This document shows positions 1-8,143 of a DNA stretch of 64,000 bases, piece by piece. The stretch's first letter is position 1; each line of letters starts with the position of its first letter. This DNA is from Actinomadura luteofluorescens (GTDB taxonomy: Bacteria; Actinomycetota; Actinomycetes; Streptosporangiales; Streptosporangiaceae): positions 6,448,001 to 6,512,000 of the forward strand of contig NZ_JACCBA010000001.1 of NCBI RefSeq assembly GCF_013409365.1, in the 5' to 3' direction. Under the pieces are notes generated by a model that was given only the letters and a program-made list of their open reading frames with translations, searched no databases and was not told the origin of the DNA. Both the position numbers and the translations under genes were made by a program.

Positions 1-570
1 CGCGTCCTCGGTTGGGCCGGTGATCTGGAGGCGGTTGCGGTCGACGACGGCCGTCAGGTTGCCGAGGCCGAGCGCGGCCGAGGCCATGGCCGCCTCCCAG
101 ACCGCGCCCTCCTGCAACTCCCCGTCACCGAGGACGGCGAAGCAGCGGCGGCCCCGGTCGGCGACGGCGAACCCGTTGGCGAGCGCGAGCCCGTGCCCGA
201 GCGAACCGGTGGGCATCTCCACGCCGGGCACCGCGCGGACCGGATGGCCCATCAGCCTGCTGCCCGGCCGCGAGTACTCCGCCAGCTCCGCGACGGGGAA
301 GAAGCCCCGCTCGGCGAGCACCGCGTAAAGGCACATCGCGCCGTGCCCCTTGCTGAGGATGAAGATGTCACGGTCCAGCGCGGCGGGGCGGCGCGGATCG
401 ACCCGCATCACCTCGAAGTACAGGAGCGTGAGGATCTCCACCAGCGACATCGACCCGCCGAGGTGGCCGCCCTCCGGGCCGGCGCACATCCGAACGATGT
501 GCTCGCGGACCCGGTGGGCGACCGTGGGCAGGTCCGCCTCCGGTGGGTCGGCCGGTGCCGCCGCGCCCAT
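1..570 (-). CDS. Transketolase N-terminal subunit (partial, runs off the window)
   Basis: The visible 190 residues are the thiamine-diphosphate-binding half of a split transketolase. They show an early GGHLGGS motif (about residues 34-40), SKGHGA, and the GDGELQEG...N ThDP/Mg motif at about residues 150-180. In the family this half works with a separate C-terminal subunit that should lie just beyond position 1. It transfers two-carbon ketol units, and in natural-product loci such pairs often make unusual sugar or ketol building blocks; that role is inferred here. The ATG shares one base with the TGA of the capsid gene (TGATG), so the two are translationally coupled. It is the fourth gene of a tight minus-strand operon. 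Confidence 0.93.
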   Translation of the reverse strand, partial: MGAAAPADPPEADLPTVAHRVREHIVRMCAGPEGGHLGGSMSLVEILTLLYFEVMRVDPRRPAALDRDIFILSKGHGAMCLYAVLAERGFFPVAELAEYSRPGSRLMGHPVRAVPGVEMPTGSLGHGLALANGFAVADRGRRCFAVLGDGELQEGAVWEAAMASAALGLGNLTAVVDRNRLQITGPTEDA

Positions 571-1424
571 CAGCGCCCGCCGGGAAGCGAGGTGAGCACG
601 AAATGGCCGGGCAGATGGACGGCGAGGCCCTCGCGGATCTCGGCCACGAGCGCGTCCCCGTCCAGCCGGATCGTGGAGGACCGGCGGTCCAGCAGCGTCG
701 CGGCGGCGGTGAAGTCGCCGACCAGGGCCGTGCCCGCGGGCACCATGCGGGTCCTGCTGACCTTGACGCCCTGCACGGCGAGCCGTTCCAGGAACGCGCC
801 GTCCTCGACGAGCGGCCACCAGTCGTCGGGGTGCATGACGATCCCGTCCGCGGACCCGCCGTACCACTCGCACAGCGCCGCCGTCGCCAGCAGCGTCCGG
901 GCCGCCGAACCGCCGTCCGACGGGTCGGCGGGACGTTCGCGCAGGCCCGGGACGCGCAGCAGACCCTGGATCGGTCCCGTCCCGTTGAGCAGCACGTCGT
1001 TCTCCGCCGTGCCGAGCCGCACCAGCAGGCGGTAGTCGACGAACGCGGCGAGGGCGGCCGGATCGGCGAGGATCTCCTTGGGCACCGGCACCGAGGCCCG
1101 CACCACCTGCGTCCGGACGGTCGCCGAGCCCACCTCGAACTCCCACTCGGGAGCGGCGTCGTCCGGCGAGGTGTTCTCGGCCCGCTCGGTGAAGACGACG
1201 ACCTCGTCGGCGTCCACGACGGCCTTGCGGAGCAGGTGCCGGACGGTGAGCCGGGGACGGCGCTTGGCCGGCGGGAACAGATCGCTGATGGAGGCGCGCA
1301 GCCCGACCGCCGCGTCCGGCCCGTACCGGGCGTGGGCGAGCGCGAACTCCTCGCCCGGGCTGCGCCGGGTCAGTTCGGGATCGTCCAGCAGCATGCGCAC
1401 TTCGGACACGGGCACCTCCGGCAT
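570..1424 (-). CDS. HK97-fold major capsid / encapsulin-like shell protein
   Basis: This 284-residue protein has the hallmarks of the phage major capsid (HK97) fold. A polar N-terminal arm (about 1-60) is followed by the VPVPKEIL segment (112-119) that opens the P-domain region and an ENDVLLNGTG...GLL stretch (141-156). Later come an MHPDDWW motif (197-203) and the A-domain strand GTALVGDF...AATLLDRR (231-248). No portal, protease, terminase or tail gene is nearby. Its neighbours, with gaps of 2 bases or less, are an SDR, a sulfotransferase and a transketolase half. That context fits an encapsulin of the natural-product type (Family 3) rather than a prophage. The likely role is a protein shell around one or more operon enzymes. 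No known cargo-targeting tail is recognisable, so the cargo is unknown. The ATG lies 2 bases after the SDR stop. Confidence 0.85.
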   Translation of the reverse strand: MPEVPVSEVRMLLDDPELTRRSPGEEFALAHARYGPDAAVGLRASISDLFPPAKRRPRLTVRHLLRKAVVDADEVVVFTERAENTSPDDAAPEWEFEVGSATVRTQVVRASVPVPKEILADPAALAAFVDYRLLVRLGTAENDVLLNGTGPIQGLLRVPGLRERPADPSDGGSAARTLLATAALCEWYGGSADGIVMHPDDWWPLVEDGAFLERLAVQGVKVSRTRMVPAGTALVGDFTAAATLLDRRSSTIRLDGDALVAEIREGLAVHLPGHFVLTSLPGGR

Positions 1425-1426
1425 GG

Positions 1427-2200
1427 TCAGACCCCCAGGGAACGGCCGCCGTCGACGACCTGGACGGTGCCGGTCACGAAGCTCGCTCGGGCGCTCAGCA
1501 GGAACACCCCGGCCGCCGCGACCTCCTCCGGCCGCGCGACCCGGCCGAGCGGGATGCCCGCCTCCCGCGCGACGCGTGCGGTCTCGGCCCCGGGCTCGCC
1601 GGTGATGCCGGACAGCAGCGCGTCCGTCGCGGTGTAGCCGGGCGCGAGGACGTTGACGGTGACGTCCCCGGCGCCGAGTTCGTGCACGAGGGTCTTGGCG
1701 TAGCCGACCAGCCCGGTCCGCACGATCCCCGACAGCGCGAACGCGGGGATGAGGTCGCGGATCGTCTCGCTGGTGACCATCAGGACCCGGCCCCAGCCGG
1801 CGTCCCGCAGGTGCGGGAGCGCGGCCTGCACGAGCCCGATGTGGGAGACCATCGCGAGGTCGAGCGCGGCGCGGTAGTCGTCCGGGCCGAACGCCCCGGT
1901 CGGCCCGGCGGGCGGCCCGCCCGCGTTGGTGACCATGATGTGGACGGCGCCGTGCTCGGCGGCGGCGTCGTCCACCCACGCCCGCGCCGCCTCCGTGTCG
2001 CGCACGTCCAGCGGGCGGGTCCCGACCTCCGCGCCGAGGTCCGCGCGGATCCCGTCGCGGGCCTTGGCCAGCCGGCCGGGGTCGCGGCCCGCGATCGACA
2101 CCGTGGCGCCCTCGCGCACCAGGTCGCGGGCGATCGCGAGCCCGATGCCCGCCGACCCGCCCGCGACCAGGGCCACCTTCCCGTTCAGTCCGAGGTCCAC
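1427..2200 (-). CDS. SDR-family oxidoreductase with non-canonical active site
   Basis: This is a 257-residue classical-length short-chain dehydrogenase/reductase with a Rossmann nucleotide loop GGSAGIG (about 14-20), a VTNAGG motif and a C-terminal VDGGRS. The catalytic serine follows VLMV. Thirteen residues later, where YxxxK is expected, the sequence reads SGIVR, so Tyr is Ser and Lys is Arg. A group of BKR-like SDRs is known to lack the standard tetrad in this way, so the reaction cannot be assumed to be a simple ketone reduction. It starts at GTG one base after the sulfotransferase stop and ends 2 bases before the capsid ATG. It is therefore a good candidate cargo or partner of the shell. 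Confidence 0.88.
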   Translation of the reverse strand: MDLGLNGKVALVAGGSAGIGLAIARDLVREGATVSIAGRDPGRLAKARDGIRADLGAEVGTRPLDVRDTEAARAWVDDAAAEHGAVHIMVTNAGGPPAGPTGAFGPDDYRAALDLAMVSHIGLVQAALPHLRDAGWGRVLMVTSETIRDLIPAFALSGIVRTGLVGYAKTLVHELGAGDVTVNVLAPGYTATDALLSGITGEPGAETARVAREAGIPLGRVARPEEVAAAGVFLLSARASFVTGTVQVVDGGRSLGV

Positions 2201-2201
2201 G

Positions 2202-3089
2202 TCACACCCTCTTCTCGTAGCCGTACCGGTGCAGCAGCGGGAGCGCCATGAGCGTGGTCGCGGAACGCTGGGGGCGGGGCAGCGCGGCCTGCCACCTGCG
2301 GTCCTCCTCGATCCGGGTCCGGCCGCGGCCGAACCGGTCGGGGTTGCCGGTGACCGTGTGGTTGCCGCCGAGCTCCACCGTCCCGTCGGCGGCGACGGGG
2401 TTGCGTCCCTCGTGCCCGAGCAGGTCGAGGATGGTGCCGACGGCGGCGCGGGGGCTGCGCACCAGCGCCTCGTAGCGCATGTGCAGCGAGCGGTCCCGGT
2501 GCGCGCGGCCGACCGCCTCGGCCGCCAGGTTGAAGCCGGTCCAGTGCCAGGTGCTGTTCAGCGCGGAGCGGCGGCCCGTGTACGCCTTGGGACGGAGCCA
2601 CGACCAGGCGACCGCGCGGGGATCGCGGATCAGGTGGACGTAGCTTCCCTCGACGCCCGGCAGGGACGCCAGCAGCGCGGCGTCCGAGGCGAACTTGGAG
2701 CTGTCGACGATGACGCGCGCCCCCGAGACCCGGGCGATCGCGCGGTAGGTGGCGGCGAGCACGTCCGGCCAGCCGTCCCGCGGCGGGTCGCGCAGCACCC
2801 GCCAGGTGTGCCGGGTCCGGTACGCGTCCTGCCAGGCGACGACGTCGGCGGCGTGCCGTTCGAGGGACGTCCCGGGCGGGCGGACCTCCTCCAGCACCTC
2901 GGACCAGAACGGGCATTCGCGGTGGCCGAGCCCGCAGCCGCACCGGCCGTTGCTGCCCGTTCCGAGAACCCCGTTCAACCAGAGAAAACGCAGTTCGCCG
3001 ACGTGCACGATCCCGGGGACCTCGGCGAGGACGTTGCCCAGCATGGTGCTGCCGCTGCGACACCAACCGGTGATGTAAAGCACCTTCAT
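2202..3089 (-). CDS. PAPS-dependent sulfotransferase
   Basis: The protein has about 295 residues from the ATG used here. The 5'-phosphosulfate loop GWCRSGSTMLG sits at residues 7-17, VIVDSSKF follows near the middle, and HLIRDPRAVAWSW is the 3'-phosphate-binding strand-loop-helix. It should transfer sulfate from PAPS to a hydroxyl or amine of a small molecule. A Cys-rich insert (CGCG...C) after residue 60 may bind a metal; this is inferred. An in-frame TTG six bases upstream has better spacing from a GGAAGG ribosome site and may be the true start. It heads the four-gene coupled run sulfotransferase-SDR-capsid-transketolase. Sulfotransferases have been reported as common neighbours of natural-product encapsulins. 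Confidence 0.9.
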   Translation of the reverse strand: MKVLYITGWCRSGSTMLGNVLAEVPGIVHVGELRFLWLNGVLGTGSNGRCGCGLGHRECPFWSEVLEEVRPPGTSLERHAADVVAWQDAYRTRHTWRVLRDPPRDGWPDVLAATYRAIARVSGARVIVDSSKFASDAALLASLPGVEGSYVHLIRDPRAVAWSWLRPKAYTGRRSALNSTWHWTGFNLAAEAVGRAHRDRSLHMRYEALVRSPRAAVGTILDLLGHEGRNPVAADGTVELGGNHTVTGNPDRFGRGRTRIEEDRRWQAALPRPQRSATTLMALPLLHRYGYEKRV

Positions 3090-3273
3090 TGGCAAACCGC
3101 GACCTTCCGGGGTGTACCGGCACAAGCTGGTCGGGAACATAAAAACATGATCTTCCGTAAAGTGGAACCATCACGAGTGAAACAGGATTGATCCGTCTTT
3201 TTGTGACGTCATGACATAACAGAGGGCGGTCGCGACGGTCCGATCGGCCAGCGCTCCGCAATATCGGCGGGCG
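3090..3273 (-). promoter_or_regulatory. AT-richer gap, probable promoter of the sulfotransferase-capsid operon
   Basis: The 184 bases between the KAS III stop and the sulfotransferase start are much richer in A and T than the surroundings. They contain TTTTTATG-like stretches and a TGACGTCA palindrome at about 3201-3208. No ORF with a plausible product is present. The drop in GC suggests that the capsid operon has its own promoter in addition to any read-through from the KAS III gene. No exact -35/-10 pair can be assigned with confidence. Confidence 0.4.
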
Positions 3274-4311
3274 TCAGCCGCCCCAGCCGGGCCGCTCGGT
3301 GATCTCGACGGCGGCGCACGTCCAGGCGAACCCGGCGCCGATCCCGACCAGCAGCACCCGGTCGCCCGGCCCCGCCTGCCCGGTCTCGACCAGATGGGTC
3401 AGGCCGGTGAGCTGGTCGGCCGCGCCGACGTGCCCGGTGCGGCGGCCCCACTCCCACGTGGTGCGCTCCACGTCCAGGCCGAGCGGCTCGGCGTACCGGG
3501 TGCGCAGGACGTGCAGGCCGACGTTGGGGAAGGCGAACCGGGAGACGTCGGCGAGCCCCAGCCCGGCCTCGTCCAGCGTCCGGCCGACGGCCTCGCTCAG
3601 GCCCGACGTGGTCCGCTCCGCCAGGCTTCCCGCCAACCGCCTGGCGTGCGCGGCGAACGCGGCGCGGCGGGCGCGCACGTCCACCGGGCGGCCCGGGGCC
3701 GCGGCGAACGGCTCGTCGCCGCGGTACATGCCCTCCAGCGCGGTGTCGACGACCGTCGAGACGGCCAGCAGCCGCGCGAAGCCGCCCCGGGCGAGCACCG
3801 CGGCGGCCGCGCCGTCCCCGTAGACGATGCCGCGCACGTCCCCGCGCCACCGGTCGAACCCGGGGCCCGTGAACCGGTCCGCGGTCGTGACCAGGGCGGA
3901 CGCGCGGGAGGCGTCGGCGGCCAGGTAGGAGGCGGCCAGCTCCAGCGCGCCGAGGGCGCCCGCGCACATCTGCTGGACGTCCAGCGCGGGCGCGCGCCGG
4001 CCGTCCTCGCCGAGGACCTCGCGGTGCACGAACGAGGCGGCCGGCCAGTAGTCGACGCCCTGGAACCAGGCCGACGCGTGCAGCAGGAGCGCGACGTCCG
4101 ACGGCGGGATCTCCGCCCGGCGCAGCGCGAGGCGGGCCGCCGCGGCCGCCATCTCGGGCGGGGCCTCGTCGTCGGCGACGGCGACGGAGGCGTACGCGTC
4201 GGCCTTCCGGTCGGCGGGGTCGTAGCGGCCGTCGTCCACCGCCCCGTCCACGTCCACGGCCGCGGGGATCCGCTGGGCGAGCCCGGCGAGGAACAGACCG
4301 TCGCAGCGCAT
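3274..4311 (-). CDS. KAS III-like condensing or acyl-transferring enzyme
   Basis: This is a 345-residue thiolase-fold protein of the FabH (ketoacyl-ACP synthase III) type. The nucleophile is Cys116 in DVQQMCAGAL. The usual catalytic His of the PHQAN motif is Asn263 (FPNVGLH), and the usual Asn of GNTSAA is His294 (GHVGAADQ), so these two residues are swapped. Such divergent KAS III members in secondary metabolism often move acyl groups to alcohols or amines, or condense unusual starters. A clear GGAGG lies 7 bases before the ATG. It is divergent from the LanB-like gene and upstream of the sulfotransferase operon, probably part of the same pathway. Confidence 0.88.
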   Translation of the reverse strand: MRCDGLFLAGLAQRIPAAVDVDGAVDDGRYDPADRKADAYASVAVADDEAPPEMAAAAARLALRRAEIPPSDVALLLHASAWFQGVDYWPAASFVHREVLGEDGRRAPALDVQQMCAGALGALELAASYLAADASRASALVTTADRFTGPGFDRWRGDVRGIVYGDGAAAAVLARGGFARLLAVSTVVDTALEGMYRGDEPFAAAPGRPVDVRARRAAFAAHARRLAGSLAERTTSGLSEAVGRTLDEAGLGLADVSRFAFPNVGLHVLRTRYAEPLGLDVERTTWEWGRRTGHVGAADQLTGLTHLVETGQAGPGDRVLLVGIGAGFAWTCAAVEITERPGWGG

Positions 4312-4406
4312 GTGCGGACCTCCGGGAGGGTGACGGCAAACAAATCACACATTATGTTGATCTTCTTCGCGGGGCGAGAGCCGTTTCGGTGGCGGAGGGA
4401 GATCGC
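4312..4406. promoter_or_regulatory. Divergent promoter region between the KAS III and LanB-like genes
   Basis: This is a 95-base gap with an AT-rich core (about 4340-4365, ACACATTATGTTGATC) in otherwise GC-rich DNA. The core can supply a CATAAT -10 element leftward and a TATGTT-type element rightward. Both flanking genes have good ribosome sites (GGAGG for the left gene, GGAGGGAG for the right gene). The layout suggests that the two arms of the locus are co-regulated, but no regulator is encoded between them. Confidence 0.45.
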
Positions 4407-6698
4407 ATGGGCGATGGACGGCACTCGGTGCCGCTACCCGGAACGCGATGGACGGTTTGGCGAGATGTGCTGATCCGCTCCACCGGATTCCCCGCGGACG
4501 GACTCGCGCTTTTCGCCGCGCCGGAATGTGCCGCGACCGCCGACGACTTTCTCGACGGCGGCACCGGTGAAACCGAATTCGCGCAGGCCATGGACGCCGC
4601 ATTGGCGGACGCGAGCCGCGCCGCCGCGAAGATCGCCACCGACCCGCTCTTCCGGGAGGCGGTGACATGGCAGAACCCCGCCGCCGCGCTGCATTTGGCA
4701 CGTCTCGCCGACGGCGCGGCCGCCCGGCCGGGGAAGAACCCGAGGCTGGAGCGCAAGAAGCGGCGGGGGCGCGAGAACACCCTCGTCCGCTACTGGCAGC
4801 GCTACTGCGGCAAGAACGACACCGCGGGCTTCTTCGGCCCCGTCGCCTGGGGCACCCTCGACCCGGAGGTCGTTGACGCCGTCGAGGCGCGCCCAGGCGC
4901 GGGGCTGGTCCGGTCCCGCAAGGTCGACTTCGAGTTCTGGGCGCTGGAGGCGTACGTCGCCGCCCTCCTGGACGACCCCGACGTGGCGCCGTGGCTGCCC
5001 GCCGGCGTCCACCCGCACCTGCTCGCCGACGGCGACCGCGTCCTGCGCCCGGGGAAGGACCCGCGCCCCCTGACCGCCGCCGAAGCCGAGGTGCTGTCCC
5101 GCTGCGACGGCGCCCGGGCCGCGGCCGAGATCGCCCCCGACCCGCCCCTGGCGGCCGCCCTGGACGGGCTGGTCGACGAAGGGATCGTCTGGCGGGGCGT
5201 GGACATGCCGTACAACCCGCAGGCGGAACGCGTGCTGCGCGGCACCCTCGACGCGATCCCCGAACCGAAGGCCCGGGAACGGGCACTGGCCGGACTCGCC
5301 CGGCTCGACCGGGCACGCGCCTCCGTGACCGCGGCCGCAGGCGACGCCGGCGCCCTGGCCGCCGCGCTGGAGCACCTGGACGCCGAGTTCACCGCCGTCA
5401 CCGGAGCGGAGCCGGAGCGGCGCAGCGGCCAGATGTACGCGGGGCGGCGGCTCTGCTACGAGGACACCGTCCGCGACCTGGACGTCACGTTCGGGCGCCC
5501 GCTCCTAAACGCGCTCGCCGGCCCGTTCGGCTCCGTCCTCCTGCCCGCCGCGCGCTGGCTGTCGGCGACCCTCGCGGACGCCTACGACGCCGCCTTCCGC
5601 GACCTGTACCGCGACCTGCTCGAACCGGGCGCCGGCGGCGTGCCGATGCCCGCGTTCTGGGACGCGGCCCAGGCCCTCCTGACCGGGCCCGACCGCCCGG
5701 TGGACGCGGTCGCCGCCGAGTTCGCCCGCCGCTGGAACGCGCTGTTCGGCCTGGACGGCGCACCGGGCGAGCGCCGCCTCGCCTTCACCGCCGCCGACCT
5801 GGCGGAACCCGCCGCCCGGCTGTTCGCCGCCGAGCGTCCCGGCTGGGCGGGCGCCCGCATCCACAGCCCCGACCTGTGCCTCGGCGCGGCCGGCGCCGAG
5901 GCGATGGCGGCGGGGGAGTTCACCCTCGTCCTCGGCGAGATGCACACCGCGTGGCCGACCCTCGACTGCGCCGTCTTCGCCGACCGGCACCCCGACCCGG
6001 ACCGGCTGCGCGCCGCGGCGGCCGAGGACATCGGCCCCCAGTTCCGGCCGCTGTACCCGACCTGGTGGCCCCAGTACACCGCGCGCATCGCACCCGTCCT
6101 CGGCGCCACCGACCACCAGCTCGAGTTCGCCCCGGCACCCGGAGCGGACCCCGCCCGCGTCCTGCCGCTGGTGGCGCTCACCGTGGCCGAGCACGACGCG
6201 GCCCTGGACGTCACCGGACCGGACGGGCTCCGGCGCCCGCTCCGCGAGGTGTTCGCGCTGCTGTTCGGCTGGCTCGGCGCCGAGGCGTTCAAGCTCGCCG
6301 GCGCCGGCCCCCACCACCCGCGGCTCACCCTGGACGGGCTCGTCGTCGCCCGCGAGACCTGGCGCACGACCGTCGGCGGGACCGGCATCGCACCCGCGCA
6401 CGGCCCCCGCGAGTACCTCGCCGCCCGCCGCCTGCGCCGCGCCCTCGGCATGCCCGAACGCGTCTTCGCGAAGGTCGGCACGGAGGTCAAGCCCGTCTAC
6501 GTCGACTTCACCGGCCCCCGCTACGTCTCCTCGTTCGCCACGCTGCTCCGCGCCGCCCGCCAGACGTCCGGCGACGACGTCCCCGTCGTCTTCACCGAAC
6601 TGCTGCCGGACCTGGACGAATCATGGCTGCCCGGCGCGGACGGCCGGCGCTACAGCTGCGAGCTGCGGCTTCAGCTCTGCGATCCGGAACGTCCCTGA
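4407..6698 (+). CDS. LanB-like dehydratase / tRNA-dependent ligase (glutamylation half only)
   Basis: This 763-residue protein resembles the large N-terminal domain of class I lanthipeptide dehydratases. It has the RYWQRYCGKND...GFFGPVAWG block (about 128-150) and a C-terminal segment ending in KPVYVDF (about 690-705). That domain uses aminoacyl-tRNA to modify a peptide or amino acid. The separate C-terminal elimination domain of full LanB proteins is not evident. This is the size class of split dehydratases and of peptide aminoacyl-tRNA ligases, and no precursor peptide is recognised nearby. The ATG at 4407 follows GGAGGGAG; an upstream GTG at 4389 is less likely. Its 3' end overlaps the convergent exporter gene by 28 bases. 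Confidence 0.78.
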   Translation: MGDGRHSVPLPGTRWTVWRDVLIRSTGFPADGLALFAAPECAATADDFLDGGTGETEFAQAMDAALADASRAAAKIATDPLFREAVTWQNPAAALHLARLADGAAARPGKNPRLERKKRRGRENTLVRYWQRYCGKNDTAGFFGPVAWGTLDPEVVDAVEARPGAGLVRSRKVDFEFWALEAYVAALLDDPDVAPWLPAGVHPHLLADGDRVLRPGKDPRPLTAAEAEVLSRCDGARAAAEIAPDPPLAAALDGLVDEGIVWRGVDMPYNPQAERVLRGTLDAIPEPKARERALAGLARLDRARASVTAAAGDAGALAAALEHLDAEFTAVTGAEPERRSGQMYAGRRLCYEDTVRDLDVTFGRPLLNALAGPFGSVLLPAARWLSATLADAYDAAFRDLYRDLLEPGAGGVPMPAFWDAAQALLTGPDRPVDAVAAEFARRWNALFGLDGAPGERRLAFTAADLAEPAARLFAAERPGWAGARIHSPDLCLGAAGAEAMAAGEFTLVLGEMHTAWPTLDCAVFADRHPDPDRLRAAAAEDIGPQFRPLYPTWWPQYTARIAPVLGATDHQLEFAPAPGADPARVLPLVALTVAEHDAALDVTGPDGLRRPLREVFALLFGWLGAEAFKLAGAGPHHPRLTLDGLVVARETWRTTVGGTGIAPAHGPREYLAARRLRRALGMPERVFAKVGTEVKPVYVDFTGPRYVSSFATLLRAARQTSGDDVPVVFTELLPDLDESWLPGADGRRYSCELRLQLCDPERP

Positions 6699-8068
6699 GC
6701 GCGGAAGGCGACCAGCGCCACGAGCATGCAGGCGGTGAACGCGACCCCGGCCGTGAACGCGTCCCGCATGCCGTCCACCTCCGACGAGCCGCCATGGTCC
6801 ACGGTGACCAGAACGGCGACGCCCAGCGATCCGCCGATCTGCTGCATGCTCTGGAGCAGCGCCGAGGCGGCCCCGGACTCCCCGGTCGGCACCGACCGCA
6901 TCGCCGTGAACGTCGCCGCCACCGCCACCAGCCCCGTCCCGGCCCCGAACAGCAGCACCGGCCCGAGGATCACCGCGACGTAGGAGCTGTCCCGCGACAC
7001 CTGCGTCAGCCACACCATCCCGGCCACGCACAGCACGGCCCCGGCCGCCATGATCGGCCGCGGCCCGTACCGGGGCAGCAGCCCGGGCACCGCCCGGCTG
7101 GCGGCGATCAGCGCGATCGTCGTCGGCAGGAACCCGAACCCCGTCGCCAGCGGCCCGTACCCCAGCACCCCCTGCACGTAGAGCGTCAGGAAGAACAGCA
7201 TCCCGCTCATGGCCGCCGTGAGCAGGAACCGCATGAGGAAGGCGCCCACCCGGTCCCGGTCGGCGAACAGCCGCAGCGGGACGATCGGCTGCCGCGCCCG
7301 CGACTCGATCACCGGGAACAGCGCCAGCAGCACCCCCGCCCCGCAGAAGGCGCCCACCGTGAGCGTCCCGGACCACCCCCGCTCGGCGGCGCGGATGAAC
7401 CCGTAGACCAGCAGCGCCGACCCGACGGTGCACGCGAGCGCCCCGCCCACGTCGAACCGTCCCTCCTGCCTGGGCGACTCCCGCACGGCCCGCGGCACGA
7501 GCAGCACGATCGCGAGCCCCACCGGCACGTTGACGAACAGCACGGCCCGCCACGACGCCCACGCGGTCAGGACGCCCCCGAGCACCAGACCCACGACCAT
7601 CCCCGCACTCGCGACCATGGAGAACACGGCCAGCGCCCGGCTCCTGCGTTCCGCGTCCTGGAACGTGGCCGCGATGAGCGCCAGCGCCCCCGGCCCGGCG
7701 AACGCGGCCCCGACGCCCTGCAGCGCCCGAGCCGCCAGCAGCCACCCCGGCGCGACCGCGAACCCCCCGGCCAGCGACGCGACGGTGAACACCCCCACCC
7801 CCGCGGCGAACACCCGCCGATGCCCGAGTAGATCCCCGGCCCGCCCCCCGAGCAGCAGCAACCCCCCGAACGCGAGCGTGTACGCGTTGACCACCCACGA
7901 AAGCCCGGCGTCACTGAACCCGAGCCCCCGCTGAATGCTGGGCAACGCGATGTTCACGATCGAGGCGTCGACCACCAACGTGAGCTGGCACCCGCACAAC
8001 AACGCCAGCGCCAACCCCCCACCGCCCCCAACCCCAGGACGCCGCCCAGAAACCTTCGCAGGAAGCAT
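6671..8068 (-). CDS. MFS drug/metabolite exporter, DHA2 (14-TM) type
   Basis: This is a roughly 465-residue polytopic membrane protein with the major facilitator motif A-like GGRAGDLLGHRR loop between TM2 and TM3 and WLLAARALQGVGAA in TM4. The antiporter motif C region is VASAGMVVGLVLGGVL in TM5. These mark the DHA2 drug:H+ antiporter group with about 14 helices. Its position beside the capsid/KAS III/LanB-like genes suggests export of their product or self-resistance; this is inferred. The ATG at 8068 has GAGGA just before it; an upstream in-frame TTG exists. The 3' end overlaps the opposing LanB-like gene. Confidence 0.93.
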   Translation of the reverse strand: MLPAKVSGRRPGVGGGGGLALALLCGCQLTLVVDASIVNIALPSIQRGLGFSDAGLSWVVNAYTLAFGGLLLLGGRAGDLLGHRRVFAAGVGVFTVASLAGGFAVAPGWLLAARALQGVGAAFAGPGALALIAATFQDAERRSRALAVFSMVASAGMVVGLVLGGVLTAWASWRAVLFVNVPVGLAIVLLVPRAVRESPRQEGRFDVGGALACTVGSALLVYGFIRAAERGWSGTLTVGAFCGAGVLLALFPVIESRARQPIVPLRLFADRDRVGAFLMRFLLTAAMSGMLFFLTLYVQGVLGYGPLATGFGFLPTTIALIAASRAVPGLLPRYGPRPIMAAGAVLCVAGMVWLTQVSRDSSYVAVILGPVLLFGAGTGLVAVAATFTAMRSVPTGESGAASALLQSMQQIGGSLGVAVLVTVDHGGSSEVDGMRDAFTAGVAFTACMLVALVAFRAQGRSGSQS

Positions 8069-8143
8069 GGATTCCTCAAGAAGAACCAACCCACCCAAAA
8101 ACTAACCAACCCCCCATCCCCCTACCAGCCCCCAAATCCGGGG

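Noticed and set aside
570..1424. Prophage major capsid protein
   Set aside because: No portal, protease, terminase, tail or integrase gene is in the visible flank and the neighbours are metabolic enzymes in tight coupling, so a shell protein is more likely.
570..1979. A 469-residue minus-strand frame joining an Arg/Ala-rich head to the capsid protein
   Set aside because: The head is the out-of-frame shadow of the SDR gene. The capsid ATG at 1424 lies 2 bases after the SDR stop, so translation starts there.
4991..7831. A 946-residue plus-strand frame
   Set aside because: Arg/Pro/Gly-rich translation in the +1 frame of the LanB-like gene and opposite the exporter; no domain and no matching start site.
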